The notes beneath the pieces were generated by a model. It was given only the letters and a program-made list of their open reading frames with translations, did not search any database and was not told the origin of the DNA. Below are positions 6,462 to 15,519 of a DNA stretch of 18,066 nt, piece after piece. The translations under genes were made by a program, and so were the position numbers. Every line of letters starts with the position of its first letter. Within the stretch, counting starts at the first letter, position 1. The DNA is from Clostridium sp. CAG:628 (GTDB taxonomy: Bacteria; Bacillota_I; Bacilli_A; RF39; UBA660), in assembly GCA_000438415.1 (NCBI GenBank), contig FR902225.1, forward strand, positions 1-18,066. Reading direction: 5' to 3'.

Positions 6462-9400
6462 CTATTTAATTATCATATACTCATATACTTCACCAATATA
6501 GTTATCATTATCATATAAAGATACAACTAATCTATATGTACCAGTTACTAAGTTACTTTTCATATGTAAATTATACTGTACATCACTCACTGGATTAGTT
6601 GATAAATAATATAAATTATTAACACTAGTCTTTCTATAATCATTACTTACATAATCCATTAGATCTACATCAGTATATTTTAAACTATATATATCTTTAT
6701 AATCTCTTCTTTGTAATTTAATCCTTAAATTAGGATTATCTAAATTTGACTCATAACTAACATTTAATAAATAACTATCATTTCCTACTAAAGTAGTACC
6801 AGTTTCTTTATCTACAAATATATAATTATTTTGTGAATTAGTCTTTAAGCCATAAGGAGTATCAATTAGTCTAACTTTTAATTTAGTTTCCATTAAAGTA
6901 CTAACTCCATAATATATTCCATCCACAGAACCAAATGAATTCAAAAGAATTGTATACTCTCCAGTAGCTAAACTACTAGTTCCAGTATCTAATGTAATTA
7001 TACTTCTTATATTTGAAACTTTATCACTTAATTTAATTCTAGTTATTCCATTACTACTAGGATAATAACTTACTCCCATATATTTAAAACTTAATCCAAA
7101 CAAATCCTGTGCACTCAAAACATTACCATTTTTATCAATAATACTTATCATTAAACCCACTTTATCTTCACCAAATGTTGTATCTTTTACTTTAACACCA
7201 TTCTTTTCTTTTTCCATATAAGATGAATCTATTATTAAATTAGTGGTATTACCTAAATAAACAGTATTTTTACTAATAGCTCCAACAAGTCCAATATAAG
7301 CATCACTTTCAGTATATATGTTATACTTTAAAGTTTGCTGTTCTATACCTAATACTCCAATAAGAGTTTGCTCATCACTATTTCTAAGTTCTATTAATAA
7401 AGTTTTACTTAAGACGTCTTCACTAATAACCGTATCTTTAAAATCAACCATAAATATAAACTCTTCTTCAGCAGTATTAGTTGATTCATTATAATACTTC
7501 ATATTATGTTCACTATCATTATATGTATTATTACTACTAGTACTACCCATTTTTATAAAGTTAGATAAATTATAAGATGCTTCTCCATACATATTATATT
7601 CTTCTATAGAAGCATTATAGTCACTTTCATTAATTGTATAATAATAGTATTCTGGATTACTTACATCATGTAAATCTATCATAGTTATCTTAGTATTAAC
7701 AGGAAGTACATAAGTTGATACTAAACTTCTATGGTAACCACTTTTATATGGAGTACTTTCACTTTCCATAAATAATGAATAATAAGTACTAAAGCTACTC
7801 CTATTACTTATATTAGTTTCACTAGTTGCAAACATTTCATATTGTTTACCTGGTGTTATAGTTCCTTCATAATCATTAGAATTAAATAACGCTTTTGTTA
7901 AATTAATATTAATATTAATTCTTTCCACTTTATTATTTAAATCATCTATTCTAGTAATTGCTACAAGAGAAATAGTTACACTTCCTAACTGTCCACTAGT
8001 AGATAAATTTTTAGAATGATAGAAATAGAATACTAAAGCAGGAACATTGTTTATATTTTCTCTTATATAATCTTTAGTACCAACTACATTTACATTCCCA
8101 TCTGTTATAAAGTTTGTACTTCCATCATTTGTCCATCCAACAGTACCATTTTTCATATTAAGACCAAACACCGTATCTGCTTCTTCAGAAGTCTTAGCAA
8201 CCCTTGGAATATCCTTATAATCAACTAATCTAACATTCTCATCTAAATTACTAAAATTAACACCTAATATAGAAAATGTTGTATTATTATCAGTGTGATT
8301 AATAAGTGGTACTTCTTGTGCACCTAAAGTAGAATACTTTGATGCAGTTAAAGTTACTTCATAAGATGCAACTACTTCTCCAATAGTCCACATATAAAAC
8401 TGAGTATCTTGTGGAGTTGGTTCAATATACTTAATAACAACTCTATTACCTTCTTCATTGCCATAATTAGAATAAAATCCATTCTTAGTAATATCATGAT
8501 TAGTAGTATGTCTTCCTAATACATAAGAACCATTAGTAAAATAATATATATCTCCTGAAGAAACAACTTCATTATAACCATAATCACTATATAAAGCAGT
8601 AATAATATTCTTATTTCTATCTAAAGAGAACATACCAAAGAAAGTCATTCCCAAGACTTCACCATATTCAGTAACATTCTCATTCTTAGCAATATTTAAA
8701 TTCTTACCTTCTAACATATATATTCTATTATTTGTATTTCTTGTAAAAGTATTATTATCATTATCTATTGTAACAGTAGCTATCTCTTCATTACCATTAA
8801 CATCTACTGCACTCACAAACTTCTTAACTAAATTAGCACCAGTTTCTAAATATAAACTACTAGAGTTCTTTAGTTTTAACTCATCTATTCTACTAAGAGT
8901 AAATAACACATCAGAATACTCATTAGTTCTATCTTTTGCACCACTTAATAAGATATAAGAATTATTTAATGTTACCACATTAGCACGTTGTATAGAAACA
9001 TTTCTTTTAACACTATCACTAGTTCCATAATTATTTATATTTATATAAGAATAACCACTAGTAGAAGAAGCATTACCGCTTCCAAATATAGAACCATTTA
9101 TTAAGAATACTTGATGATTCTTAGCATCTATATTAATATTTATTCCCTTAGTAACACTAATAAATGAGAAGTCATATATTTCACTACCAGCTGCATTTGC
9201 TTCTCCTCCACCAAACACAGTACCACCAATTTGTATATCACTTGATATTAAATTATTATTAAGTGAAGTATTACTACCTATATTAACAGTAGTTTCCCCA
9301 TATAATACAGAAGTATTAGCTCCTCCATAAACATTTTTGCCAATTATAGCACCTACTATATTTACTATCCCAGTAGAACTATTCTTTTCTTTTGTACCAG

Positions 9401-12400
9401 TTTGTGCAGCATTTCCTCCACCAAACACATGGTTAGTTATTTCTGAATTATTATCAATATCTAAATTAGTATTACCTTCTACAATTGCTTTTACACCATT
9501 ACCACCTGCATACACACTATCCAACACTTTACTATTTGTTACATATAAATATGTATTATTAAGTACTACTGCAGCATTTCCTCCACCATATATTGAATCA
9601 GTTACAGTAGAAGAATCCAATTTTACATAAGTACTCTTATTAACAAAACCTAAATTACCTCCACCATATACATTATTAGCAGTTGTATTAGTTATTGTTA
9701 AATTAGTGTTTCCATTAACCTTTGCAGGATTATCTTTTCCAGTTTCGTCCCCTGGTACAATACTATCAAGTCCATTACCTGCTCCATAAATAGAATCAGT
9801 TATATTACTATTATTAATTATTAAATTAACATTCCCATTAGTAAGAGCAGCATTTCCTCCACCATACACTGTTTTAGCACTTATATTATTTAAGTTAAGA
9901 CTAATAGTATCTTTTTCTACTTTTCCTACACTTGCTAAGTTACCAGATCCATATATATCATTACTTATTATAGAATCATTAATAGTTAATGTTACAGTGT
10001 TTTCTACTTCTCCTAAGTTTCCTCCACCAAACACACTACCATATACTTGTGTATTATCACTTATCGTAAAACTAATCTTATCATTAATTCTAGCCTTATT
10101 TCCTCCACCAAACATCTTAGCATCATTACTTGTACTACCAATTGTAGAAGATTTAACCTTAGCACTTACTGTTTCTACTGAAGCCTCATTTCCTCCACCA
10201 AAGAAAGAATTCTCTATTAAAGTATTACTAATATCTATATTAGTATTTGTTGTTTTTGCCTTATTTCCTCCACCATACAAATTAGTAACAACACCACCTG
10301 TTAAAAGAATATAAGCATCATTAGTAGTACCACCTTCATTATTACCACCATATAAGTTAGTCACTTTAGCTTTAGTAGTATATAAGTTACCACTTTCATC
10401 ATATCCAATTAATATAACTTCTTTAATAGTAAACTCATCATATGAAACATTACTAAATACATGAAAGTCAAAACTATAATTAGAAGAAGGCCCTATAGTA
10501 TTAGTACCATAATACTTATTTTTTTCATTCACATGGTATACACTATTATCACATGTAATAGTAGCACTTGACCAGTCTGCACCTAATACACTATCACTAG
10601 TAGTTATATACATATCCCACTTAGTTATTGTAACATTACTATTATTTTTAATATTTACTTTTATATTTTCACTAGATTGATACTGACTATTAGACTGACT
10701 ACTTGTATCAAAAGTAACATTTGCTTCGAGTAAGTCATTAACACCATCTACTTCTATACTTTTAATATTTGATGTATCAACGTCTCCACTCATATTTGAA
10801 GAACCAAACACATTTTGTATAACACTTTTCCCTATATTAATATTAGTTGTAGTAGCACCTGCTTCATTTCCTGCACCAAATAAGTTTGTAATATAACCCT
10901 TATTAGCATTAATATTAGTTGTAGTAGTATCTACTTTTAATCCACCACCAAATACATTTTTATGTAATCCACCATTTATACTAATATTAGAAACACTTGT
11001 TAATCCACCTTCATTATTACCGCCATATATATTATTTGTATTACCATTATTAACAGTAATATTACTTAGTGGTATATCTCCTAACTTATTAGAACCACCA
11101 AATACAGTAGAAACATTATTATTTATTATTACATTAGTACTATTTATAACTGAAGTCTCATCTCCTCCACCATATACAGTAGCAATATTTCCATCATTTA
11201 TTGTTATATTTGTAGTATTAGTTGTACCTCCTTTATTATTACCACCATACACTAAAGTGCTCTCTCCACCAGTAGTAATAACATTAGAAGTAGTAACTTC
11301 ACCAAGCAAATTAGATCCACCAAATATTTTAGTACTAACCCCACCATTCAAATAAACATTAGTAGTATTAGCACCAGTTTCATTTCCTCCACCATATGTA
11401 CTATTAATTTGTCCTCCATTAATAGTTACAGTAATATCTCCATTAGGTTTACCACTTTTATCATTTCCACCAAATACATTATTTATAGTACCATCATTTA
11501 CTGTTACAAAAATATTACCAAATACATAAGGTGTTTCACTTTCGCTTCCTTGTCCACCACCAAATACATTATTTATTATTCCTTTATTAACTATAACATT
11601 AGTTGTAGCAAGTGATACTGTAGAAGTTATACTACTTCCATTAACGCTTCCTGCTTCACTTCCTCCATAAACACTTCCATTAATTATAGGTATAAAACTA
11701 TTGGTATCATTTCCAATTACAACATTTACATCATCTCTTACATAAGTTCCTGGATTATTAGTAGAAACTCCACCTTTTCCTCCACCATATAATGAATTAC
11801 TTATTTCTCCCCCAGCCATAAGAATATTAACATCTCCATATATAGTTCCTTTTATATTGCTTCCACCATATAAACTAGTTGCAATTACTCCATTATACAT
11901 TTCTATATTAATGTGTGCAGTTTTATAATTATCACCAGCACCATTTTGGTTTCCTCCACCAAAAATACTACCTTTTATTGTACCATTATATATAACAATA
12001 TCTGTTTTTGAAGAATTACTTGTACTACTTACTCCAGTAGCACCATAGTTTCCTCCTCCATATACATTCTTATTTACTAAAGCCTTTTCATCAATTATAA
12101 TAGTAGAATTTTCACAAGATCCTATTGAATCAGAAGAAGTATTACCATTTCCATTTCCAAACACACTTCCTGCTTCACTACCCCATAAAGTACTTCCATT
12201 ATTTATTAAAGTCTCACTTCCAATTTTAGCATTACCACCAATATAAACATATGTGCTTCCATTAAGTGTACCATCAGTTCCACTTCCATCATTCCCATTA
12301 GATCCACCAAATACACTATAATTTACTAACCCACCAGTTACTTGAACAATTCTATTTCCATAAGTAGCACTTTTTCCAGCACCTCCAGTAATCATATCAA

Positions 12401-14438
12401 CAGTGCCACCAGTCATATAAATATATATATCATTATAATTACTTCTATTAGTAGCACTTACTGGTCCACCAATCAAATTGTAAATGTATCCACCTTCTAC
12501 CTTTACCTTTCTAACAGCATATTGTGTTCCACCATATCTACCACCTACATAAATTCCAGTAGTTAAATCTATTTTACCAGTACCAAAAGACCCACTTTTA
12601 ACAGTAAGATCAAAACTAACATCTTTACTAGTTGTACTATTTGTATTAGCATAAACTCTACTACCCCATGAACCAGCTGCACAAAAAGTAACAATTAAAT
12701 TATTTAAATTATTACTAACTCTATCATAGTCATTACCATATGTAGCCTTATTATTTAAATATAAACTATTACCCCCAGTACCAGTCTGTGCCCCACCTGA
12801 AAGAGTAAAACTTGCATACTTTCCACTTTCAATAATTATCTTATACTTAGTAGGATTTCCATTTGATCCAGTACTAGAATTATTTCCACCTACAATACTT
12901 CTTAAAGAAAAATCATTATTACTTATAGTTATATTTCTTCCTACTTTAACATTATTATATCTAATAAATAATACACCACTTGTACTAGTATTAGTTGAAG
13001 GATTAACTTCTTGTCTATCACTTATATATCCATTATAAGAAAGCCTTACATTCTCAATAGTAACATCATCATAACAATTAATAGAAGAATTAACAGTCCA
13101 AACACTATTATAATTTACCCCATTATGAATACCAGTTATAGTAAAAGGATAATTTTGATTATTAGAAAAACTACTTGATATATCATCATTTATAACTACG
13201 ATATTAGTATCCCTTGTAACTAAATAATAATATTCATTATCACTATTAAATAAGTTAGAAACCCCTTCACTATCATAATATTGTATTAATTCATATACTT
13301 CACAACCATAATAATTATTACATGTACCACTTAATCTTTTTCCTAAATTACTATAATAATTATCAGTACTCTCTCCATAATTTAAACTCACTTTAAAATA
13401 GTACCCACTCATATTAGAATTATTATATTTAGTAGAAACAATAGTAGTTGAAGTAATTCCTAAATCTTCAGCAGTAACTTTTTGCATTCTTCCATTTCTA
13501 AGTTCATAATAATCATTATTTTCATTAAAATTCTCATTAGTAGTAATTTTTTCATAAACCAAGCACCCTGATCCATTCCATTCAGTACTTCTATTAGTAC
13601 ACATACTCCATCCACCATAAGAATTACCAGTTATTCCATAATAACCTCTTAATGATTCCCATGCACCTACAAGTACACTTTTATAATACCCATACATATT
13701 ATAATCATCATACTTAACAGTAACAAGTTTTATCTTTTCCATATTCTTTTGTTTAATATTACTATTTATATCAGAAAAACTTCCATTACTATAATAAATA
13801 GTTGCATATACCCAAGAAGCATTAAAAGTTATATCTATCTTATTAGGTTTATTATTTGAATAACTAATAGGTATTTTAACATGTCTTTCATAATATTCAT
13901 CGTCATAATAAATAAATGCACCTCTATATTGAGTAGTCCATCCATTAAAACCTTGATCAGTTGGTCTATTAGTAAAAGGATTATCTATTAAAATATAATC
14001 AATATAGTCATCAGTTAAATCATTTGGAGTATTATTATCATTTACTACAAATGTATTAAAATAAACATAAGTATCTTGTCTTTCATTAATACTAACATAA
14101 CCAGTTAAATCCTTTTCATCATGACTACTATAAACAGTTTTAACTTCTACTAAATTATTTTCATTATAAATATTCTTATTCTCTTTAGTAGGAATATGCC
14201 CATCATTAGTTGTATAATTAAGTCCCATATAATAATAGTAGTCATTCTTTAAATCATTAACATATACTTTATTATCTAAAACTTTACTCTCTAAATAATC
14301 AGGATCCTCTACAAAACTAGAAGTATCTTCTGCAAAAGTTAATAAAAATGTTATATTAGACACTACAAAAACAACAAACAAAAAAAGTAATGGTAACAAA
14401 CGAGACTTATTTTTTAATATTTTTTTAAGTTTATTCAT
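6462..14438 (-). CDS. Giant secreted beta-helix surface protein with GGGN repeats
   Basis: A 2658-residue exported protein. It has a normal Sec signal (basic residues 1-13, hydrophobic core, predicted cleavage after TFA at 36), not the SipW type. Next comes an N-terminal region with an InlB/Flg_new-like segment (FNGWTT...ITFNASW, about 150-215), two tandem cysteine-pair modules (about 238-300 and 333-385), and a right-handed beta-helix-like array of some 35 units (about 515-1790) marked by turns such as VYGGGN, VFGGSN and IYGAGN. A CBM2-like insert interrupts the array (about 1233-1360). The last ~850 residues are Asn/Ser/Thr-rich and probably beta-sandwich domains. There is no LPXTG motif and no final membrane segment, so attachment to the cell is unexplained. 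Frames open at GTG (14447) and ATG (14444), but AGGAAGTGAT is best spaced for the ATG at 14438. A very large adhesin or matrix fibre is the likely role. Confidence 0.85.
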   Translation of the reverse strand: MNKLKKILKNKSRLLPLLFLFVVFVVSNITFLLTFAEDTSSFVEDPDYLESKVLDNKVYVNDLKNDYYYYMGLNYTTNDGHIPTKENKNIYNENNLVEVKTVYSSHDEKDLTGYVSINERQDTYVYFNTFVVNDNNTPNDLTDDYIDYILIDNPFTNRPTDQGFNGWTTQYRGAFIYYDDEYYERHVKIPISYSNNKPNKIDITFNASWVYATIYYSNGSFSDINSNIKQKNMEKIKLVTVKYDDYNMYGYYKSVLVGAWESLRGYYGITGNSYGGWSMCTNRSTEWNGSGCLVYEKITTNENFNENNDYYELRNGRMQKVTAEDLGITSTTIVSTKYNNSNMSGYYFKVSLNYGESTDNYYSNLGKRLSGTCNNYYGCEVYELIQYYDSEGVSNLFNSDNEYYYLVTRDTNIVVINDDISSSFSNNQNYPFTITGIHNGVNYNSVWTVNSSINCYDDVTIENVRLSYNGYISDRQEVNPSTNTSTSGVLFIRYNNVKVGRNITISNNDFSLRSIVGGNNSSTGSNGNPTKYKIIIESGKYASFTLSGGAQTGTGGNSLYLNNKATYGNDYDRVSNNLNNLIVTFCAAGSWGSRVYANTNSTTSKDVSFDLTVKSGSFGTGKIDLTTGIYVGGRYGGTQYAVRKVKVEGGYIYNLIGGPVSATNRSNYNDIYIYMTGGTVDMITGGAGKSATYGNRIVQVTGGLVNYSVFGGSNGNDGSGTDGTLNGSTYVYIGGNAKIGSETLINNGSTLWGSEAGSVFGNGNGNTSSDSIGSCENSTIIIDEKALVNKNVYGGGNYGATGVSSTSNSSKTDIVIYNGTIKGSIFGGGNQNGAGDNYKTAHINIEMYNGVIATSLYGGSNIKGTIYGDVNILMAGGEISNSLYGGGKGGVSTNNPGTYVRDDVNVVIGNDTNSFIPIINGSVYGGSEAGSVNGSSITSTVSLATTNVIVNKGIINNVFGGGQGSESETPYVFGNIFVTVNDGTINNVFGGNDKSGKPNGDITVTINGGQINSTYGGGNETGANTTNVYLNGGVSTKIFGGSNLLGEVTTSNVITTGGESTLVYGGNNKGGTTNTTNITINDGNIATVYGGGDETSVINSTNVIINNNVSTVFGGSNKLGDIPLSNITVNNGNTNNIYGGNNEGGLTSVSNISINGGLHKNVFGGGLKVDTTTTNINANKGYITNLFGAGNEAGATTTNINIGKSVIQNVFGSSNMSGDVDTSNIKSIEVDGVNDLLEANVTFDTSSQSNSQYQSSENIKVNIKNNSNVTITKWDMYITTSDSVLGADWSSATITCDNSVYHVNEKNKYYGTNTIGPSSNYSFDFHVFSNVSYDEFTIKEVILIGYDESGNLYTTKAKVTNLYGGNNEGGTTNDAYILLTGGVVTNLYGGGNKAKTTNTNIDISNTLIENSFFGGGNEASVETVSAKVKSSTIGSTSNDAKMFGGGNKARINDKISFTISDNTQVYGSVFGGGNLGEVENTVTLTINDSIISNDIYGSGNLASVGKVEKDTISLNLNNISAKTVYGGGNAALTNGNVNLIINNSNITDSIYGAGNGLDSIVPGDETGKDNPAKVNGNTNLTITNTTANNVYGGGNLGFVNKSTYVKLDSSTVTDSIYGGGNAAVVLNNTYLYVTNSKVLDSVYAGGNGVKAIVEGNTNLDIDNNSEITNHVFGGGNAAQTGTKEKNSSTGIVNIVGAIIGKNVYGGANTSVLYGETTVNIGSNTSLNNNLISSDIQIGGTVFGGGEANAAGSEIYDFSFISVTKGININIDAKNHQVFLINGSIFGSGNASSTSGYSYININNYGTSDSVKRNVSIQRANVVTLNNSYILLSGAKDRTNEYSDVLFTLSRIDELKLKNSSSLYLETGANLVKKFVSAVDVNGNEEIATVTIDNDNNTFTRNTNNRIYMLEGKNLNIAKNENVTEYGEVLGMTFFGMFSLDRNKNIITALYSDYGYNEVVSSGDIYYFTNGSYVLGRHTTNHDITKNGFYSNYGNEEGNRVVIKYIEPTPQDTQFYMWTIGEVVASYEVTLTASKYSTLGAQEVPLINHTDNNTTFSILGVNFSNLDENVRLVDYKDIPRVAKTSEEADTVFGLNMKNGTVGWTNDGSTNFITDGNVNVVGTKDYIRENINNVPALVFYFYHSKNLSTSGQLGSVTISLVAITRIDDLNNKVERINININLTKALFNSNDYEGTITPGKQYEMFATSETNISNRSSFSTYYSLFMESESTPYKSGYHRSLVSTYVLPVNTKITMIDLHDVSNPEYYYYTINESDYNASIEEYNMYGEASYNLSNFIKMGSTSSNNTYNDSEHNMKYYNESTNTAEEEFIFMVDFKDTVISEDVLSKTLLIELRNSDEQTLIGVLGIEQQTLKYNIYTESDAYIGLVGAISKNTVYLGNTTNLIIDSSYMEKEKNGVKVKDTTFGEDKVGLMISIIDKNGNVLSAQDLFGLSFKYMGVSYYPSSNGITRIKLSDKVSNIRSIITLDTGTSSLATGEYTILLNSFGSVDGIYYGVSTLMETKLKVRLIDTPYGLKTNSQNNYIFVDKETGTTLVGNDSYLLNVSYESNLDNPNLRIKLQRRDYKDIYSLKYTDVDLMDYVSNDYRKTSVNNLYYLSTNPVSDVQYNLHMKSNLVTGTYRLVVSLYDNDNYIGEVYEYMIIK
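9075..12900 (-). repeat. Coding tandem array of ~35 degenerate beta-helix units with a Gly-Gly-Gly-Asn turn
   Basis: Within the giant gene the pattern (V/I/L)(Y/F)GG(G/S/N)(N/E) recurs every ~20-45 residues, each followed by a strand of alternating hydrophobic and polar residues (NITINDGNI, TNLTITNTT). On the plus strand this appears as repeated CCTCCACCA. Units are clearly related but diverged, with no identical neighbours at DNA level. The array is interrupted once by the insert at about 10361-10740. The late units (9075-10300) are the most regular and mostly read GGGN; the central ones often read GGSN or GGNN. Confidence 0.85.
10361..10740 (-). other. CBM2-like domain inserted in the repeat array
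   Basis: About 125 residues lacking GGGN turns. They show the layout of family 2 carbohydrate-binding or cellulose-binding-like domains: a segment like VNIKNNSNVTITKWDMYI (N-x-S, central Trp), then ADWSSA, and the closing IGPSSNYSFDFHV that resembles the iaPGxsxxFGF end of CBM2. The fold assignment is by pattern only. If correct, the fibre would display a glycan-binding module part way along the helix. Confidence 0.45.
13285..13725 (-). other. Two tandem modules with paired cysteines in the giant protein
   Basis: Two segments share K-Y-x-x-x-N-M-x-G-Y-Y near the start and C-x(n)-C-x-V-Y-E near the end. The first has WSMC and GSGCLVYEKI, the second GTCNNYYGCEVYELI. Each pair could form a disulfide outside the cell. 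I recognise no named domain. Confidence 0.55.
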
Positions 14439-14442
14439 TACC

Positions 14443-14452
14443 ATCACTTCCT
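14443..14452 (-). promoter_or_regulatory. Ribosome binding site that sets the giant-gene start
   Basis: AGGAAGTGAT on the minus strand matches AGGAGGTGAT at 9 of 10 bases and is best spaced for the ATG at 14438. The identical ten bases occur before the 486-residue protein gene (6350-6359), there also just before ATGAAT. Confidence 0.65.
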
Positions 14453-14460
14453 ACAATATA

Positions 14461-14489
14461 AGTATACCATAAACTTTAATTTTAGTAAA
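14461..14489 (-). promoter_or_regulatory. Promoter of the giant surface protein gene
   Basis: Minus-strand TTTACT (14484-14489), exactly 17 bases, TATACT (14461-14466), with the extended -10 TATGG. It begins about ten bases beyond the stop of the preceding gene. No terminator separates them, so read-through from upstream is also likely. Confidence 0.75.
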
Positions 14490-14499
14490 TTAATTTATA

Positions 14500-15519
14500 T
14501 TAAGATGGATTCTTACTAAATTGTAAATTAAGAGTTATATTTCCAATTGAAGCATTATTTTCACAATCAACATCTTGTCCTTCTATCCACATATATACTC
14601 TTACCTTTGTAATACCTGACTTTAAATTAAATATTTCTTGATTAGTACTAAAATCTTTAACAGTATAATAGTTAACTCTAACAGTTCTAAAATAATTTGG
14701 ATAAATTGTACTAAACGCTTCGTTAGCCTTAATTCCTAAATTACTTCCTATTTCACTAGATACTCCATCATAATTAATAATACCTCCAGTTAAACCAGTT
14801 TCAATATTATACGTATTCTTAGCATTCTCTACTCCATATAAAGTATGTGTATTATAGTTAGGTTCCCAAATATACACATTATTTACATTATTAGTAGTTA
14901 AACCCTGTATATAAGATAAATTACTTCCAATAGAAGTATTACCTTCTTCAATAAAAGCAACCCTTACAGCATTCTCTATTCCTACACTCTCTTCCCCTTG
15001 ATAAGTAACATTAGATTCAGGAGTTAAATAAAATTTAGTATTTTCATTAGTTTTAAAAAATAAATCAAATGTAATAAATAAACCCTCACTATCTTCATCA
15101 AAACTCTCAGTTTCAATACTTCTAGTAGTACTTAATATATAATCCCCAGCTTTATTCATTTCAACACTACCATAAAACATTTTTAACTTACCACTGTCTA
15201 TTTCTCCCACAGTACTAACAGGTTCCAAAGTCTTAGGTATTTGATTCACACTACCGGGATAAGTACTCCTTGCATTAATTATGTCTTCTATGGAAACATT
15301 ACCTTTCCACTTATCACCATCAACTGAAATTTCTATTCCACCTTGTGCTCTTACATTAACATTAAGTAAATCTACTCTAGCAATTCTATTTGTAGTAAAC
15401 CATGCATAAGAAGAAAATGATAAACTAACTGCAGTTACCAAAAGTAACACTAACATATAAAATAATCTATAATTCTTTTCTTTTTCTTTTCTCTTACTAA
15501 CTTTATTTACTTTCTTCAT
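14500..15519 (-). CDS. Exported SipW-signal surface protein, paralogue of the 1387-2430 product
   Basis: A 339-residue secreted protein: a Lys-rich start, a hydrophobic segment at about 19-38 ending in SSYAWFTTN, and then a mature domain with EISVDGDKW, KTLEPVSTVG, MFYGS, YIWEPNYNTHTLYG and a final WIEGQDVDC block carrying the only cysteine. These motifs appear in the same order in the 1387-2430 product, so the two are duplicated copies placed at opposite ends of the island. The gene overlaps the upstream gene by 17 bases and has a GAGAGGAG ribosome site, so it is co-translated with the membrane-anchored protein. It is likely a substrate of the SipW-type peptidase and a subunit or partner of the giant protein (inference). 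Confidence 0.8.
   Translation of the reverse strand: MKKVNKVSKRKEKEKNYRLFYMLVLLLVTAVSLSFSSYAWFTTNRIARVDLLNVNVRAQGGIEISVDGDKWKGNVSIEDIINARSTYPGSVNQIPKTLEPVSTVGEIDSGKLKMFYGSVEMNKAGDYILSTTRSIETESFDEDSEGLFITFDLFFKTNENTKFYLTPESNVTYQGEESVGIENAVRVAFIEEGNTSIGSNLSYIQGLTTNNVNNVYIWEPNYNTHTLYGVENAKNTYNIETGLTGGIINYDGVSSEIGSNLGIKANEAFSTIYPNYFRTVRVNYYTVKDFSTNQEIFNLKSGITKVRVYMWIEGQDVDCENNASIGNITLNLQFSKNPS

Noticed and set aside
9337..10314. Plus-strand open frames rich in FPPPN opposite the repeat array
   Set aside because: They are the complement of the GGGN codons in the giant gene, have no ribosome site and no independent family signal.
9075..12900. CRISPR array or non-coding tandem repeat
   Set aside because: Repeats are short, degenerate, in frame, and fully explained by protein turns of one open reading frame.
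6462..14438. LPXTG-type wall anchor or C-terminal membrane anchor on the giant protein
   Set aside because: The C-terminus ends in YDNDNYIGEVYEYMIIK with no sorting motif, hydrophobic stretch or basic tail.
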